This document shows, piece by piece, positions 1 through 7,376 of a stretch of DNA of 10,292 nucleotides. Within the stretch, counting starts at the first letter, position 1. Every line of letters starts with the position of its first letter. Source of the DNA: Candidatus Fermentibacterota bacterium. GTDB taxonomy: Bacteria; JAFGKV01. The position numbers and the translations under genes are program-made. Location of the stretch: assembly GCA_030620115.1 (NCBI GenBank), contig JAUXFG010000140.1, forward strand, positions 1 through 10,292, in the 5' to 3' direction. The notes beneath the pieces are model-generated. The model did no database searches, was not told the origin of the DNA, and worked only from the letters and a program-made list of their open reading frames with translations.

Positions 1-30
1 GAATCTCTCCTACATCCTTCCTCCGTCATC

Positions 31-76
31 TGAACGCTGAACGCTCTCTTCTTCCCCATTCACCCATTCACCCATT
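31..76. repeat. Two short tandem repeats downstream of ftsZ
   Basis: TGAACGC occurs twice head to tail (31-44), and CCCATTCA occurs 2.75 times (55-76). Both lie in the 94 bp after the ftsZ stop. No gene, terminator hairpin or promoter is recognisable in 1-94. Confidence 0.7.
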
Positions 77-94
77 TCGGAATTCTTCCCTTTC

Positions 95-1285
95 CTAATC
101 CGCCTGCCTCCTGAGGAAAGAAGGTATCTCGTGATCAACGGGATTCTGGCGCCTCACAAACGTCGGCACGGCGTGCTCGGCGCCGTCACGCTCCCTGATC
201 CTTGTCTCCCTATCTCGTGAGCCGTATTCATAGCCCTGATCATCACCACGATGTCGATGCCCGGGAAAAATGGCCACACTCCGATCACGATCCACCGGGA
301 GCAGTCGCTCCTGATCAGCACCGAACCCGGTCGCAATGACCGTCACTCTGAGAATGCCGTCGAGGGTCTCATCCTTTCCAACACCCATATACATGTCTGC
401 TTCGCCTCCGGCAGCCTCCTGGATCACGCTGCAGCAACTATTGACCTCGTGAAGCGTGAGACTGTTGTCGCCTTCGACGTGTACGAGCACCGCCCTGGCG
501 CCTTCTATGGAGGTATCCTCCAGCAGATGGCTGGATATCGCCTGGTCAGCGGCAGACTGTGCGCGGTCCTCACCGGATGCTTCACCGATTCCCATCAGCG
601 CGTCACCGCCTTTGGACATGACGGAGCATACATCCTTGAAATCCCTGTTGATCATGCCCACCTTGCTCACGAGATCAACAATCCCTCTCGTGGCATTGAG
701 GAGGATCTTGTCTCCTTCAAACAGCGCCTCTTCCAGGGGAGTATCCTCAGGTACCACGCTGAGGAGTCGCTCGTTGGGGATGGCGATCAACGTGTTGACA
801 TGTTTCCGAAGCTCTTCGATCCCTGCTTCCGCGTTTCTCCTCCTACCCGGTCCCTCGAACGTGAATGGTTTGGTGACCACCGCCACGGTGAGGGCTTTCT
901 GTTCCCTCGCCAACCGCGCAACAACAGGGGCGGCGCCAGTTCCCGTACCACCGCCCATGCCGGCGGAGACAAATACCATATCGGCGCCCTCGAGCAGACC
1001 CCGGACGTCTTCCTCATTCTCCTCGATGGATCGACGGCCGATCTCGGGATCGCCTCCCGATCCTTCCCCATTGGTGGTTTCCACACCAATCTGAAGCTTC
1101 GTCGGAGCAAGGGACTTGTAGAGATCTTGGCAATCGGTGTTCAGCACAGAGAATTCAACACCTCGTAAATTCGCCGAGATCATCCGGTTCACGGCGTTGC
1201 CGCCGGCCCCTCCAATACCCATGACTTTGATTCTTGCGACGGCTCCTGCGCCATCATCGGGCAAAGGCAGTATGCGAACATCCAT
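95..1285 (-). CDS. ftsZ: Cell division protein FtsZ (tubulin-like GTPase)
   Basis: FtsZ polymerises with GTP at midcell into the Z-ring that recruits the divisome. Seen in the 396-aa product: the N-terminal nucleotide loop GIGGAGGNAVNRM (residues 23-35), the tubulin signature GGGTGTGAAP (111-120), the PFTFEG segment (140-145), and the T7 catalytic loop GMINRDFKDV (210-219), which keeps Asn213, Asp215 and Asp218. A charged linker (about 325-370) precedes the tail. The tail carries a standard C-terminal peptide, IPSFLRRQAD (387-396), and 14 residues upstream a second similar motif, VPTFVRRQ (373-380). The ATG start is set by a perfect AGGAGG (1294-1299) eight bases upstream. The stop is TAG. 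It is last in the cluster and the only gene separated from its upstream partner (101 bp after ftsA), which suggests independent translation and perhaps its own promoter. Length is normal for the family. Identification is firm. Confidence 0.99.
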   Translation of the reverse strand: MDVRILPLPDDGAGAVARIKVMGIGGAGGNAVNRMISANLRGVEFSVLNTDCQDLYKSLAPTKLQIGVETTNGEGSGGDPEIGRRSIEENEEDVRGLLEGADMVFVSAGMGGGTGTGAAPVVARLAREQKALTVAVVTKPFTFEGPGRRRNAEAGIEELRKHVNTLIAIPNERLLSVVPEDTPLEEALFEGDKILLNATRGIVDLVSKVGMINRDFKDVCSVMSKGGDALMGIGEASGEDRAQSAADQAISSHLLEDTSIEGARAVLVHVEGDNSLTLHEVNSCCSVIQEAAGGEADMYMGVGKDETLDGILRVTVIATGFGADQERLLPVDRDRSVAIFPGHRHRGDDQGYEYGSRDRETRIRERDGAEHAVPTFVRRQNPVDHEIPSFLRRQAD

Positions 1286-1293
1286 CGTATGAC

Positions 1294-1299
1294 CCTCCT
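1294..1299 (-). promoter_or_regulatory. Strong Shine-Dalgarno of ftsZ
   Basis: AGGAGG on the minus strand, eight bases before the ftsZ ATG. It is the best ribosome-binding site in the cluster and contrasts with the coupled, weak-site starts upstream, fitting the need for FtsZ to be made in excess over FtsA. Confidence 0.85.
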
Positions 1300-1354
1300 T
1301 CTATTCGACGGTGAACCGTGAAATGCTGCTTTGTGTGAGATTCTGTTCTATCCA

Positions 1355-1390
1355 TAGCCCGAGCCCGGGCACATGAGAAATGCGGGCTAA
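1355..1390. repeat. Copy 3 of the dispersed palindromic repeat, at the ftsA stop
   Basis: TGAGAAATGCGGGCTAA (1374-1390) matches the arm of the 10124 palindrome at 14 of 17 positions. Its CTA (1387-1389) is the TAG stop of ftsA. A 7-bp inverted repeat, TAGCCCG (1355-1361) with CGGGCTA (1383-1389), encloses a 21-base loop that contains the self-complementary GCCCGGGC (1363-1370). It fills most of the 3' part of the gap between ftsA and ftsZ. No T-run follows, so termination is unlikely. Confidence 0.6.
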
Positions 1391-2622
1391 CCAAGATCAT
1401 TCCATCGCTCCCTTATCCACGCCCATATCCTGCCGGGCGTCGAGCCTGTTCGCCGCACCGTACGACCGGAGACTGCTGCCCGAAGGAGCAGCCCCATTCC
1501 GGTGGCATGTTCCGGTGAGAGCACAATGCCCCGATCTCCGCGTATGTCGCGGACCGTACCGCACCGCGTGCGTACCCTGAAAAATCGCTCTGCCAACTCC
1601 TCCAAACCCTTGATGCGCGAGGTGCCGCCCGTGAGCACGACTCCCCCCGCCAATGGCTCTCTGAATCTTTTTGCCTCCAATGCCCTTGCAGCCGCTTCCA
1701 GGATCTCCTCCAGTCGCGCTCGTATCACATCGCTGACAAGAGTGGCCGGAACATCATGAACTGCTCCCCCACCAATGGGTGTCACCTCGATGCTTTCAAG
1801 CCCTTCGGCTGCTGCCGCTCCGGAGAGCCCCAAGGAGATCTTGAGATTCTCCGCCACGTGCATCGGCGCACCCAGAACCTTTGCCAGATCTGTAGTAACC
1901 GCTTCTCCCCCCATGCTGATGGGAGCCGTCGCCCGGAGCGCTCCACGCTGGTAGATGGCCAAATCACTGGTCCCCCCACCAAGATCCAGCACTGCGGTGC
2001 CCAGGAGCTTCTCATCAGAATCCAGAACCGCCTCAGCCGAAGCCACCGGTTCGAGCACAAGCTCCGTTGCCTCTGCCCCTGCAAGCCGTACACATCGCCT
2101 CAGGTTGTTCACTGCGGCCACGGAAGCAGTGATCACAAGCGCATAAAAATCCAGCTTGATACCCCACATCCCAATAGGATCAGTGGTGGAGATGCGTCCG
2201 TCGATGACGTATTCCTGCGGCTCTACGTGCAGCGCGATCTCATCCTCCGAGAGCCCTGCTCGCGCGCGATCGCGGAGCTTCGATACATCACCTGCCTGTA
2301 TCTCCCTGCCTCTCTCGCCGAACCCTTGCGATATGTTCGCCTCTTTGCTATTCACATCGGTGCCGGCAATGCCAACCACCACGGATCGAATAGTGGTCCC
2401 GCTTGACTTCTCAGCCTCTGCCAAGCTCTCCCGTATGGAATCCGAAGCATCTCTCACGTTGCTTACTGCCCCGCCTCGCACCCCGTCTGACGGCACCACA
2501 CCAGCGCCAATGAGCTCCACCACGCCCTCATCGGTTTGCATGCCCACAAACGATGCCACCTTGGAGGTACCGATATCCAGCGCAGCAAAGGTCTCCTTAC
2601 TGTGGGAGGAGAAACTCCTCAT
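1387..2622 (-). CDS. ftsA: Cell division protein FtsA (actin-like membrane tether)
   Basis: FtsA is an actin-fold ATPase that anchors FtsZ to the inner membrane and signals to the FtsQLBWI complex. Seen in the 411-aa product: phosphate-1 motif DIGTSK (16-21), phosphate-2 motif DLGGGTSD (213-220), adenosine motif TGGTS (331-335), and a terminal amphipathic helix GRIWAWIRERWNDLG (397-411) matching the family's membrane-targeting sequence. I chose the ATG at 2620-2622 because it overlaps the ftsQ TGA as ATGA. The frame stays open upstream to 2670, but the extra 16 residues lie inside ftsQ and do not look like FtsA. The TAG stop lies inside a copy of the dispersed palindromic repeat described separately, immediately after the amphipathic helix, so the protein is not truncated. 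Confidence 0.97.
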   Translation of the reverse strand: MRSFSSHSKETFAALDIGTSKVASFVGMQTDEGVVELIGAGVVPSDGVRGGAVSNVRDASDSIRESLAEAEKSSGTTIRSVVVGIAGTDVNSKEANISQGFGERGREIQAGDVSKLRDRARAGLSEDEIALHVEPQEYVIDGRISTTDPIGMWGIKLDFYALVITASVAAVNNLRRCVRLAGAEATELVLEPVASAEAVLDSDEKLLGTAVLDLGGGTSDLAIYQRGALRATAPISMGGEAVTTDLAKVLGAPMHVAENLKISLGLSGAAAAEGLESIEVTPIGGGAVHDVPATLVSDVIRARLEEILEAAARALEAKRFREPLAGGVVLTGGTSRIKGLEELAERFFRVRTRCGTVRDIRGDRGIVLSPEHATGMGLLLRAAVSGRTVRRTGSTPGRIWAWIRERWNDLG

Positions 2623-3317
2623 GTTTCCCGCCCCTCGGAGGAGAGTCTGACAATGATCTGATTGCTCCATCGCAAATCCGCATACGAAGGTGTTTCGCCC
2701 CGATGCCGTGCATCAGCCAATACATTACGCAAAGAAGCGAGACGATCTTCGAGACCGGGATCATCCGGGCAGGGGAGCACGAGTTGAAGCGGCGGTGACA
2801 CGAGCCTCACACGGAGTGTGCCCCGGTTCGGAGGACCAAGCACCCGGGCCCCTACCAGCATGTCGGCGCCATTGGCGGCAATGCGCTGAAGAAGTGCGAG
2901 CGCTGAAAGCCAATGTGTATCTTGTGGAGCCCAACTTTGGAGAAAGGGCAAACTCCGGGGAACCCGAATTCCGGTATGGCAGGCGCCCTCCATGTCGATG
3001 CCCACAGGCCCATGATATTCCGCCCACGCCACCAACTCCCGCTCTTGCACAATGACCTCTATCGTCGCAAGACCACGGCGCCGCGCCTTGGCATGGAGGA
3101 TGAGGGGATGCTGCAATACTGTTTCCTCGATCTCCCGACAGGTTAGGAGGCCGAAACTCAAGCCGGCAAACGGGCTGATGAGTTCGGTGATGACGGCCTC
3201 TTCAACAACGCTTGTGCCGCTGACTTCCACCTCTCTGACGTGGAAACCAAGAGGCCCGGGATCCCACCACAGATAGCTGCCAAGACAGAAGAACCCCATG
3301 AGTACGGCCGCTTTCAT
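2619..3317 (-). CDS. ftsQ: Cell division protein FtsQ/DivIB
   Basis: FtsQ is a bitopic membrane protein that scaffolds FtsL/FtsB and links early and late division proteins. Seen in the 232-aa product: one N-terminal transmembrane segment (about residues 3-18) with almost no cytoplasmic tail, then a periplasmic POTRA-like domain (about 25-98, beginning FHVREVEVSG), then the FtsQ beta domain ending in YADLRWSNQIIVR (212-224), a pattern typical of the family. The missing cytoplasmic tail is shorter than usual. A second in-frame ATG at residue 7 would cut into the membrane segment, so I keep the first. The start overlaps the murB stop as ATGA and the stop overlaps the ftsA start as ATGA, implying translational coupling in the order murB-ftsQ-ftsA. 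No ddl gene lies between murB and ftsQ. Confidence 0.92.
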   Translation of the reverse strand: MKAAVLMGFFCLGSYLWWDPGPLGFHVREVEVSGTSVVEEAVITELISPFAGLSFGLLTCREIEETVLQHPLILHAKARRRGLATIEVIVQERELVAWAEYHGPVGIDMEGACHTGIRVPRSLPFLQSWAPQDTHWLSALALLQRIAANGADMLVGARVLGPPNRGTLRVRLVSPPLQLVLPCPDDPGLEDRLASLRNVLADARHRGETPSYADLRWSNQIIVRLSSEGRET

Positions 3318-4231
3318 ACTCCTGCCGTCCTCACAAGAACAATCTCGGTTTCCAGTAGAATGCCGGTAGATTCGTGGATCCGTTTTCTGGTGAATTCGAT
3401 GAGCCGCATCACGTCCTTGCTTGTGGCCGGCCCGTCCAACACAATCCAGTTTGCGTGTGTATCCGAAACCACGGCGCCGCCGACGCGGGCGCCTTTGAGG
3501 CCTGCCTCATCCATAAGCTTCCCCGCACTTTGTCCCGCAGGATTCTTGAACACACAACCCGCCGATGGCTCTCCACTGGGCTGTTTTTCCGACCTCTCTT
3601 TGAGCGCGGCGCGAGCACGGGCGCGAAGCATGTCCGGGGCATCGGGTTCCATGGCCCACTCCGCCGCACATACCACCGATCCAGAGGGGATCCCGCCCTG
3701 ACGATATCCGTGATCCAACTCGTCCGCGGCAATCCAGCGAATTGTCCCATCTCGATCCACGAGTTCGACTCTCCGCAAGGGAGTGAACACATCATGCCCC
3801 TGGACCCCCGCATTACCTGCAATGGCCCCTCCGATGGTTCCTGGTATGCCCGCCAATTCGGTGAGGCCGGCCAAACCCGACCGGATCGAGCACGTGACAA
3901 TCCTGGCCAACGGTACCCCTGCTTCAGCACGAATGACTCTGTCCGACACCGAGTATCGCTGCAAACGAATGGTGGAGATGATGACGCCGTCGAATCCGGA
4001 GTCAGGAAAGAGCAGATTGGTCCCTCCTCCCATCACCATCCACTGGATGCCACTGGCCTCCGTGCCTTTCACCACAGCCGCCAAGGCGGTAAGAGTCCCC
4101 GGTTCAACCCATAATCGCGAAGGCCCTCCGAGGCGAAAGCTCGTATGAAGAGAGAGCGGTTCAAGACGTTTGATCACCGTATCGGCCACAGATCTCAAGG
4201 AATCTTCCAACAGCCGCAGTGATGGGCTCAT
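3314..4231 (-). CDS. murB: UDP-N-acetylmuramate dehydrogenase MurB
   Basis: MurB is a cytoplasmic flavoenzyme that reduces UDP-GlcNAc-enolpyruvate to UDP-MurNAc with NADPH. Seen in the 305-aa product: FAD-binding segments VMGGGTNLLF (66-75) and GLTELAGIPGTIGGAIAGNAG (about 122-142), the YR pair with the active-site Arg177, PSAGCVFKNP (222-231), and the terminal LLETEI (292-297) containing the expected catalytic glutamate. The proton-donor position in the GxVFKNP motif is Cys226 rather than the more common Ser, a variant known in the family. The compact form without extra C-terminal insertions resembles type II MurB. The start overlaps the ftsW stop as ATGA. It is the only precursor-synthesis enzyme left in the cluster: murG and murC are missing on the ftsW side and ddl on the ftsQ side. 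Confidence 0.97.
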   Translation of the reverse strand: MSPSLRLLEDSLRSVADTVIKRLEPLSLHTSFRLGGPSRLWVEPGTLTALAAVVKGTEASGIQWMVMGGGTNLLFPDSGFDGVIISTIRLQRYSVSDRVIRAEAGVPLARIVTCSIRSGLAGLTELAGIPGTIGGAIAGNAGVQGHDVFTPLRRVELVDRDGTIRWIAADELDHGYRQGGIPSGSVVCAAEWAMEPDAPDMLRARARAALKERSEKQPSGEPSAGCVFKNPAGQSAGKLMDEAGLKGARVGGAVVSDTHANWIVLDGPATSKDVMRLIEFTRKRIHESTGILLETEIVLVRTAGV

Positions 4232-5370
4232 GGGTTGCTCCGATGTACTGAATCCAGCATTCCAATGGAAACAAGATTGACCATGGTGGCAGCGCCCCCA
4301 TATGAGAGAAACGGCAGGCTCTGCCCTGTGGTCGGCACAAGAGCCGTGGTGACGCCTGCGTTGATCATGGCAAAAATGGTGATGTTCAAGGTGAGCCCAG
4401 CGGCCAAGAGGAACCTGAAGCGATCAGATGAGGCCAGTGCGATCCGGCCGCCCCGGTACAGGATCACCCCGAAGAGAAGCACCACCAGCGAAGTTCCCAG
4501 GAATCCCATCTCTTCGCCCACGACAGCCAGGGGATAGTCCGTATGTATTTCGGGAAGAAACCCGTATTTCTGCCGACCCTGCCCGATGCCTGCCCCGATC
4601 AACCATCCGTGCCCAAGCCCGATGAGGCTCTCTCGCGGGTGATACGGAAGAGACATGGGGTCAAGCTTCCAGGGAAGCCCATAGCCATTGACACGCTTCG
4701 AACGATATTCAGAGCCCATGGTGAGGAGGGTCATCACCAGGAGCCCTGAGAGCACGATGCCAAAGAGCGCAACCTTACGGACTCCTGCGATGAAGAGCAG
4801 GAGCAAAGCCACTGTCGCAAGGCCCAGACTGGTACTGAATGAGGGTTGAAAGAGGAGGAGCAAGACCGCCAGGCCGAGCATTCCCAAGGGGATGACGAAT
4901 GTCTTGCCCTTCAAAGGCTTGCGTTGGTGAATCGACAGGAAGTGAGCCAGCCACAGGATGAACGACACCTTAACGAACTCGCCAGGCATGAACGAGAAAG
5001 AGCCGAAGCAGAGAGCCCGGTAGGCGCCGTTCTTCTCATCGCATACGAGATGCAGATCGACTCCCAAGCGGCGCAATGCAGGTGGCAGCAAAAGGAGGAA
5101 CGAAATGATAAGCATCCACTTCGCGTACCGTTGCCAGCGCTCAGGGTCGGTCTTTGCCGCCACGAGCAGTCCAAGGCAGCCGGCAAGCACCCGGGTAATG
5201 TGCTTTCGAAACAAAAGCGAGATCGGCAAGCCATTGAATGACACTTTCGCCGAGCTTGTACTGGCCAACTCCACAATGCCCAGGGCCACCAGAACCGCCA
5301 CGGAGATCAAGAGTACGATATCAGGCCGAGGCGGTAATGATGGCCGCGGTCTATGCCTTCGGGGCGCCAT
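4228..5370 (-). CDS. ftsW: FtsW, SEDS-family septal peptidoglycan glycosyltransferase
   Basis: FtsW polymerises lipid II into septal glycan strands together with FtsI. Seen in the 380-aa product: about ten hydrophobic segments, the extracellular loop LPEIHTDYPLAVVGEE with the essential-type Asp278 (HTD at 276-278), and PFLSYGGAATM (353-363). Several usually invariant positions differ: QPSE is MPGE (128-131) and the QPD-type motif is QPSFS (175-179). I chose the ATG at 5370, which overlaps the end of ftsI by 20 bp. A GTG at 5385 is in frame and would add five residues, and neither start has a strong Shine-Dalgarno. FtsW is preferred over RodA because of context: it directly follows ftsI and precedes murB. 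The usual murE-murF-mraY-murD block before it is absent. Confidence 0.93.
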   Translation of the reverse strand: MAPRRHRPRPSLPPRPDIVLLISVAVLVALGIVELASTSSAKVSFNGLPISLLFRKHITRVLAGCLGLLVAAKTDPERWQRYAKWMLIISFLLLLPPALRRLGVDLHLVCDEKNGAYRALCFGSFSFMPGEFVKVSFILWLAHFLSIHQRKPLKGKTFVIPLGMLGLAVLLLLFQPSFSTSLGLATVALLLLFIAGVRKVALFGIVLSGLLVMTLLTMGSEYRSKRVNGYGLPWKLDPMSLPYHPRESLIGLGHGWLIGAGIGQGRQKYGFLPEIHTDYPLAVVGEEMGFLGTSLVVLLFGVILYRGGRIALASSDRFRFLLAAGLTLNITIFAMINAGVTTALVPTTGQSLPFLSYGGAATMVNLVSIGMLDSVHRSNP

Positions 5371-6961
5371 GAGGTCTCTCTGCACGGGCGACAGTGGTTT
5401 CGACTCGGGGTGCGGTAGACAGCATCGCCGCGAGTTCAGGATAGAGCGATCCTCCGGAAGCCACCAGGAGATGATCGGTCATCCTACGGAACGCCGGCGC
5501 ACAGAGTTGGCCGGCATAATAGATCTCTTGTGGCTCGTCCACGATGATGAGCATGGCCGCCACGGGATTATCTGCGGGGAAAAATCCCACAAAGGTCGAA
5601 ACATAGGCTCCCGGCAGATAGCCACCGCCTCCGGGAGCAGCCTTTTGGGCGGTGCCGGTTTTTCCTGCCACATCCAAGAGCGGGTGCTTGGCCTGCTTCC
5701 CCGTGCCGTGGTCCACCACCCCTCGCAAGAGCTCGGTGGCTATACGAGCAGTCTTTGGCGAGAGGGCCTGCCTGACCACGACGGGGCTTGCCTCGCGGCA
5801 GTCATCAAGCCGCCGCACCAAAAACGGTTGCACAAGCTCCCCTCGATTGGCAACACAGCAATACGCGTTGAGCAGCTGCACTGCGGTAACCATAACTTCA
5901 TGTCCCATGGACATGGCTGAGAGTGAAACAGATCGGCTGGGCCGAATGAGAAAACCATCCGTCTCCGCGGGAAGATCGACACCCGCCGACTGCCCGAATC
6001 CTAATGCCCATGCCGTGTTGAAGAAACGATCCGCACCAACTTGCTGGCTCAATTTCGCTGCAGCGATGTTCGAGCTTTGGGCAATGGCTTCGTAATAGGG
6101 GACTTTGCCCATGGGATGCGTATCGTGCCAGTTTCTTCCGTCGCTGTGCCATACGCCGTTCTCGCAGTCCGTGGTGGTCTGGGCGGAGACGACTTGGTGT
6201 TGGAGTGCGGCGGTCATCACCACGAGCTTGAACGAAGAACCCGGTTCGAATTGATAGCTCCACAGCTGGTTCGCGGAAGAGCTTCCGGGATCGGGACGCG
6301 AGGGATCAAACGGCGGCACCACCGCGGCGGCAAGGATTTCTCCTGTGGAGGGCTTCATCAGAAGCACACCTGCCCATTTGGCGCTCGACTGAACCACAAG
6401 GTGCCGCGCTTCCATCTGGGCGAGCCCTTGATAGATGGCATCAAGCGTGAGCCGAAGATCTTCGCCCGGTGTGGGGCGCTCCTCCACGATCACAGGCTCA
6501 TAGGGCGAAACGCCCCCATTCCCCACCCTAGGGAGAACGACCATTCCGTCCCGCCCACGAAGCAAGGCGTCGAATCGTCTCTCGACTCCTTCGAGCCCCA
6601 TGCCCTTATAGTTCACAAACCCAAGGACACGGCCCACAAGGGGTCCCATGGGGAAGACCCTCCGATAGAGCCGACCACCCGGAGGAGCGCATCGTTTCGT
6701 GTGGGTTGAGAGTGCCACGCTACAGGCTAACGGCAGCCCGTGTCGATCAACCACGGTACCCCTCCGTGCTTCGACGACCTCGATCTTTCTCCAATGCGCA
6801 ACGGCGAGCCGCGAGAGCATTCTGCTTTCCACGATCTGGATCTGAAAGAACCGAGCCTCCAGAACGAGCCAGCCAAGAATACAGCAAGCCATCACCAGCA
6901 CGGCCCGCCTCTTGGCCATCCCATCAATTCCCACGGGATGCGGATCCTTGAATGGTCTCAT
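5351..6961 (-). CDS. ftsI: FtsI/PBP3, class B penicillin-binding protein (septal transpeptidase)
   Basis: FtsI cross-links septal peptidoglycan and partners with FtsW. Seen in the 536-aa product: an N-terminal transmembrane helix (about 19-35) after MAKRR, the RGT motif of the pedestal (67-69), and all three transpeptidase motifs: SSFK with nucleophile Ser242 (242-245), SSN (296-298) and KTGT (434-437). No PASTA domains follow, so it is FtsI-like rather than SpoVD-like. The span from CSVAL (80-84) to RVFPMG (101-106) is only about 16 residues, where E. coli PBP3 has roughly 75-80, so the pedestal lacks a subdomain. The start is uncertain. ATG 6961 has GGAG ten bases upstream and overlaps ftsL. 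ATG 6919, just past the ftsL stop, would remove 14 residues before the membrane helix. The frame is open further upstream to 7054. Confidence 0.95.
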   Translation of the reverse strand: MRPFKDPHPVGIDGMAKRRAVLVMACCILGWLVLEARFFQIQIVESRMLSRLAVAHWRKIEVVEARRGTVVDRHGLPLACSVALSTHTKRCAPPGGRLYRRVFPMGPLVGRVLGFVNYKGMGLEGVERRFDALLRGRDGMVVLPRVGNGGVSPYEPVIVEERPTPGEDLRLTLDAIYQGLAQMEARHLVVQSSAKWAGVLLMKPSTGEILAAAVVPPFDPSRPDPGSSSANQLWSYQFEPGSSFKLVVMTAALQHQVVSAQTTTDCENGVWHSDGRNWHDTHPMGKVPYYEAIAQSSNIAAAKLSQQVGADRFFNTAWALGFGQSAGVDLPAETDGFLIRPSRSVSLSAMSMGHEVMVTAVQLLNAYCCVANRGELVQPFLVRRLDDCREASPVVVRQALSPKTARIATELLRGVVDHGTGKQAKHPLLDVAGKTGTAQKAAPGGGGYLPGAYVSTFVGFFPADNPVAAMLIIVDEPQEIYYAGQLCAPAFRRMTDHLLVASGGSLYPELAAMLSTAPRVETTVARAERPHGAPKA

Positions 6962-7376
6962 TGACGTCGGTCTCCGCAATGCGCGTACCACGGAAACCAT
7001 GGGATGGACTATCCATGGATATGCCCCGCCATGCGGCAGGAAGCCTGTAGGCAAGACGCCGAGTCAGCACGCCGCCGGACCAGGGTACCGAACCGTCAAA
7101 CATGATGAAACGTAGCGACAAGCTCGATGGTGGGAAAAAACAAGAGTCTTGGAGCACACCATAGATACGATCCGGGCTGCACAGCTTGGACAGAAGAAGG
7201 CGATACTCCAGATTCACTACGGAAAGACTGTCGCGCAGCCCATGGAGCTGCTCGGCTTCTAGCTCTGTCTCCCTCATGAGATTCGCTCGAGTGACCACCG
7301 CAATACCCAGCGAAACCACCACTACGGCTAATACTCCCACGTACACAAATTCCCCAAACAGCCGATTAGCCTGCAT
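6924..7376 (-). CDS. ftsL: FtsL-like bitopic division protein
   Basis: FtsL is a small bitopic protein that pairs with FtsB through a periplasmic coiled coil and activates FtsWI. The 150-aa product shows a short cytoplasmic N-terminus, one transmembrane helix (about 9-29), a heptad-like coiled coil (about 33-66) and an LCSPDRI segment (65-71) like the D-P/S-x-R-I ending seen in many FtsL proteins. Assignment rests on this architecture plus position between rsmH and ftsI, because FtsL sequences are poorly conserved. The start has GGGGAG (7381-7386) four bases upstream and overlaps the end of rsmH by 11 bp. The last roughly 75 residues have no FtsL counterpart I recognise and extend over the ftsI start. 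They may be a genuine extra periplasmic domain. Confidence 0.8.
   Translation of the reverse strand: MQANRLFGEFVYVGVLAVVVVSLGIAVVTRANLMRETELEAEQLHGLRDSLSVVNLEYRLLLSKLCSPDRIYGVLQDSCFFPPSSLSLRFIMFDGSVPWSGGVLTRRLAYRLPAAWRGISMDSPSHGFRGTRIAETDVNETIQGSASRGN

Noticed and set aside
251-1168. Long plus-strand open frame (305 codons) opposite ftsZ
   Set aside because: It is the antisense shadow of a highly conserved ftsZ; the translation shows no family motifs and has no ribosome-binding site. The other plus-strand frames over the dcw genes are rejected on the same grounds.
1308-1319. ACGGTGAACCGT dyad upstream of ftsZ as an operator
   Set aside because: Arms of five bases are short enough to arise by chance, and no second copy is present.
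6962-7054. Upstream extension of FtsI to 7054
   Set aside because: It overlaps FtsL and adds residues with no family counterpart before the membrane helix; ATG 6961 or 6919 fits better.
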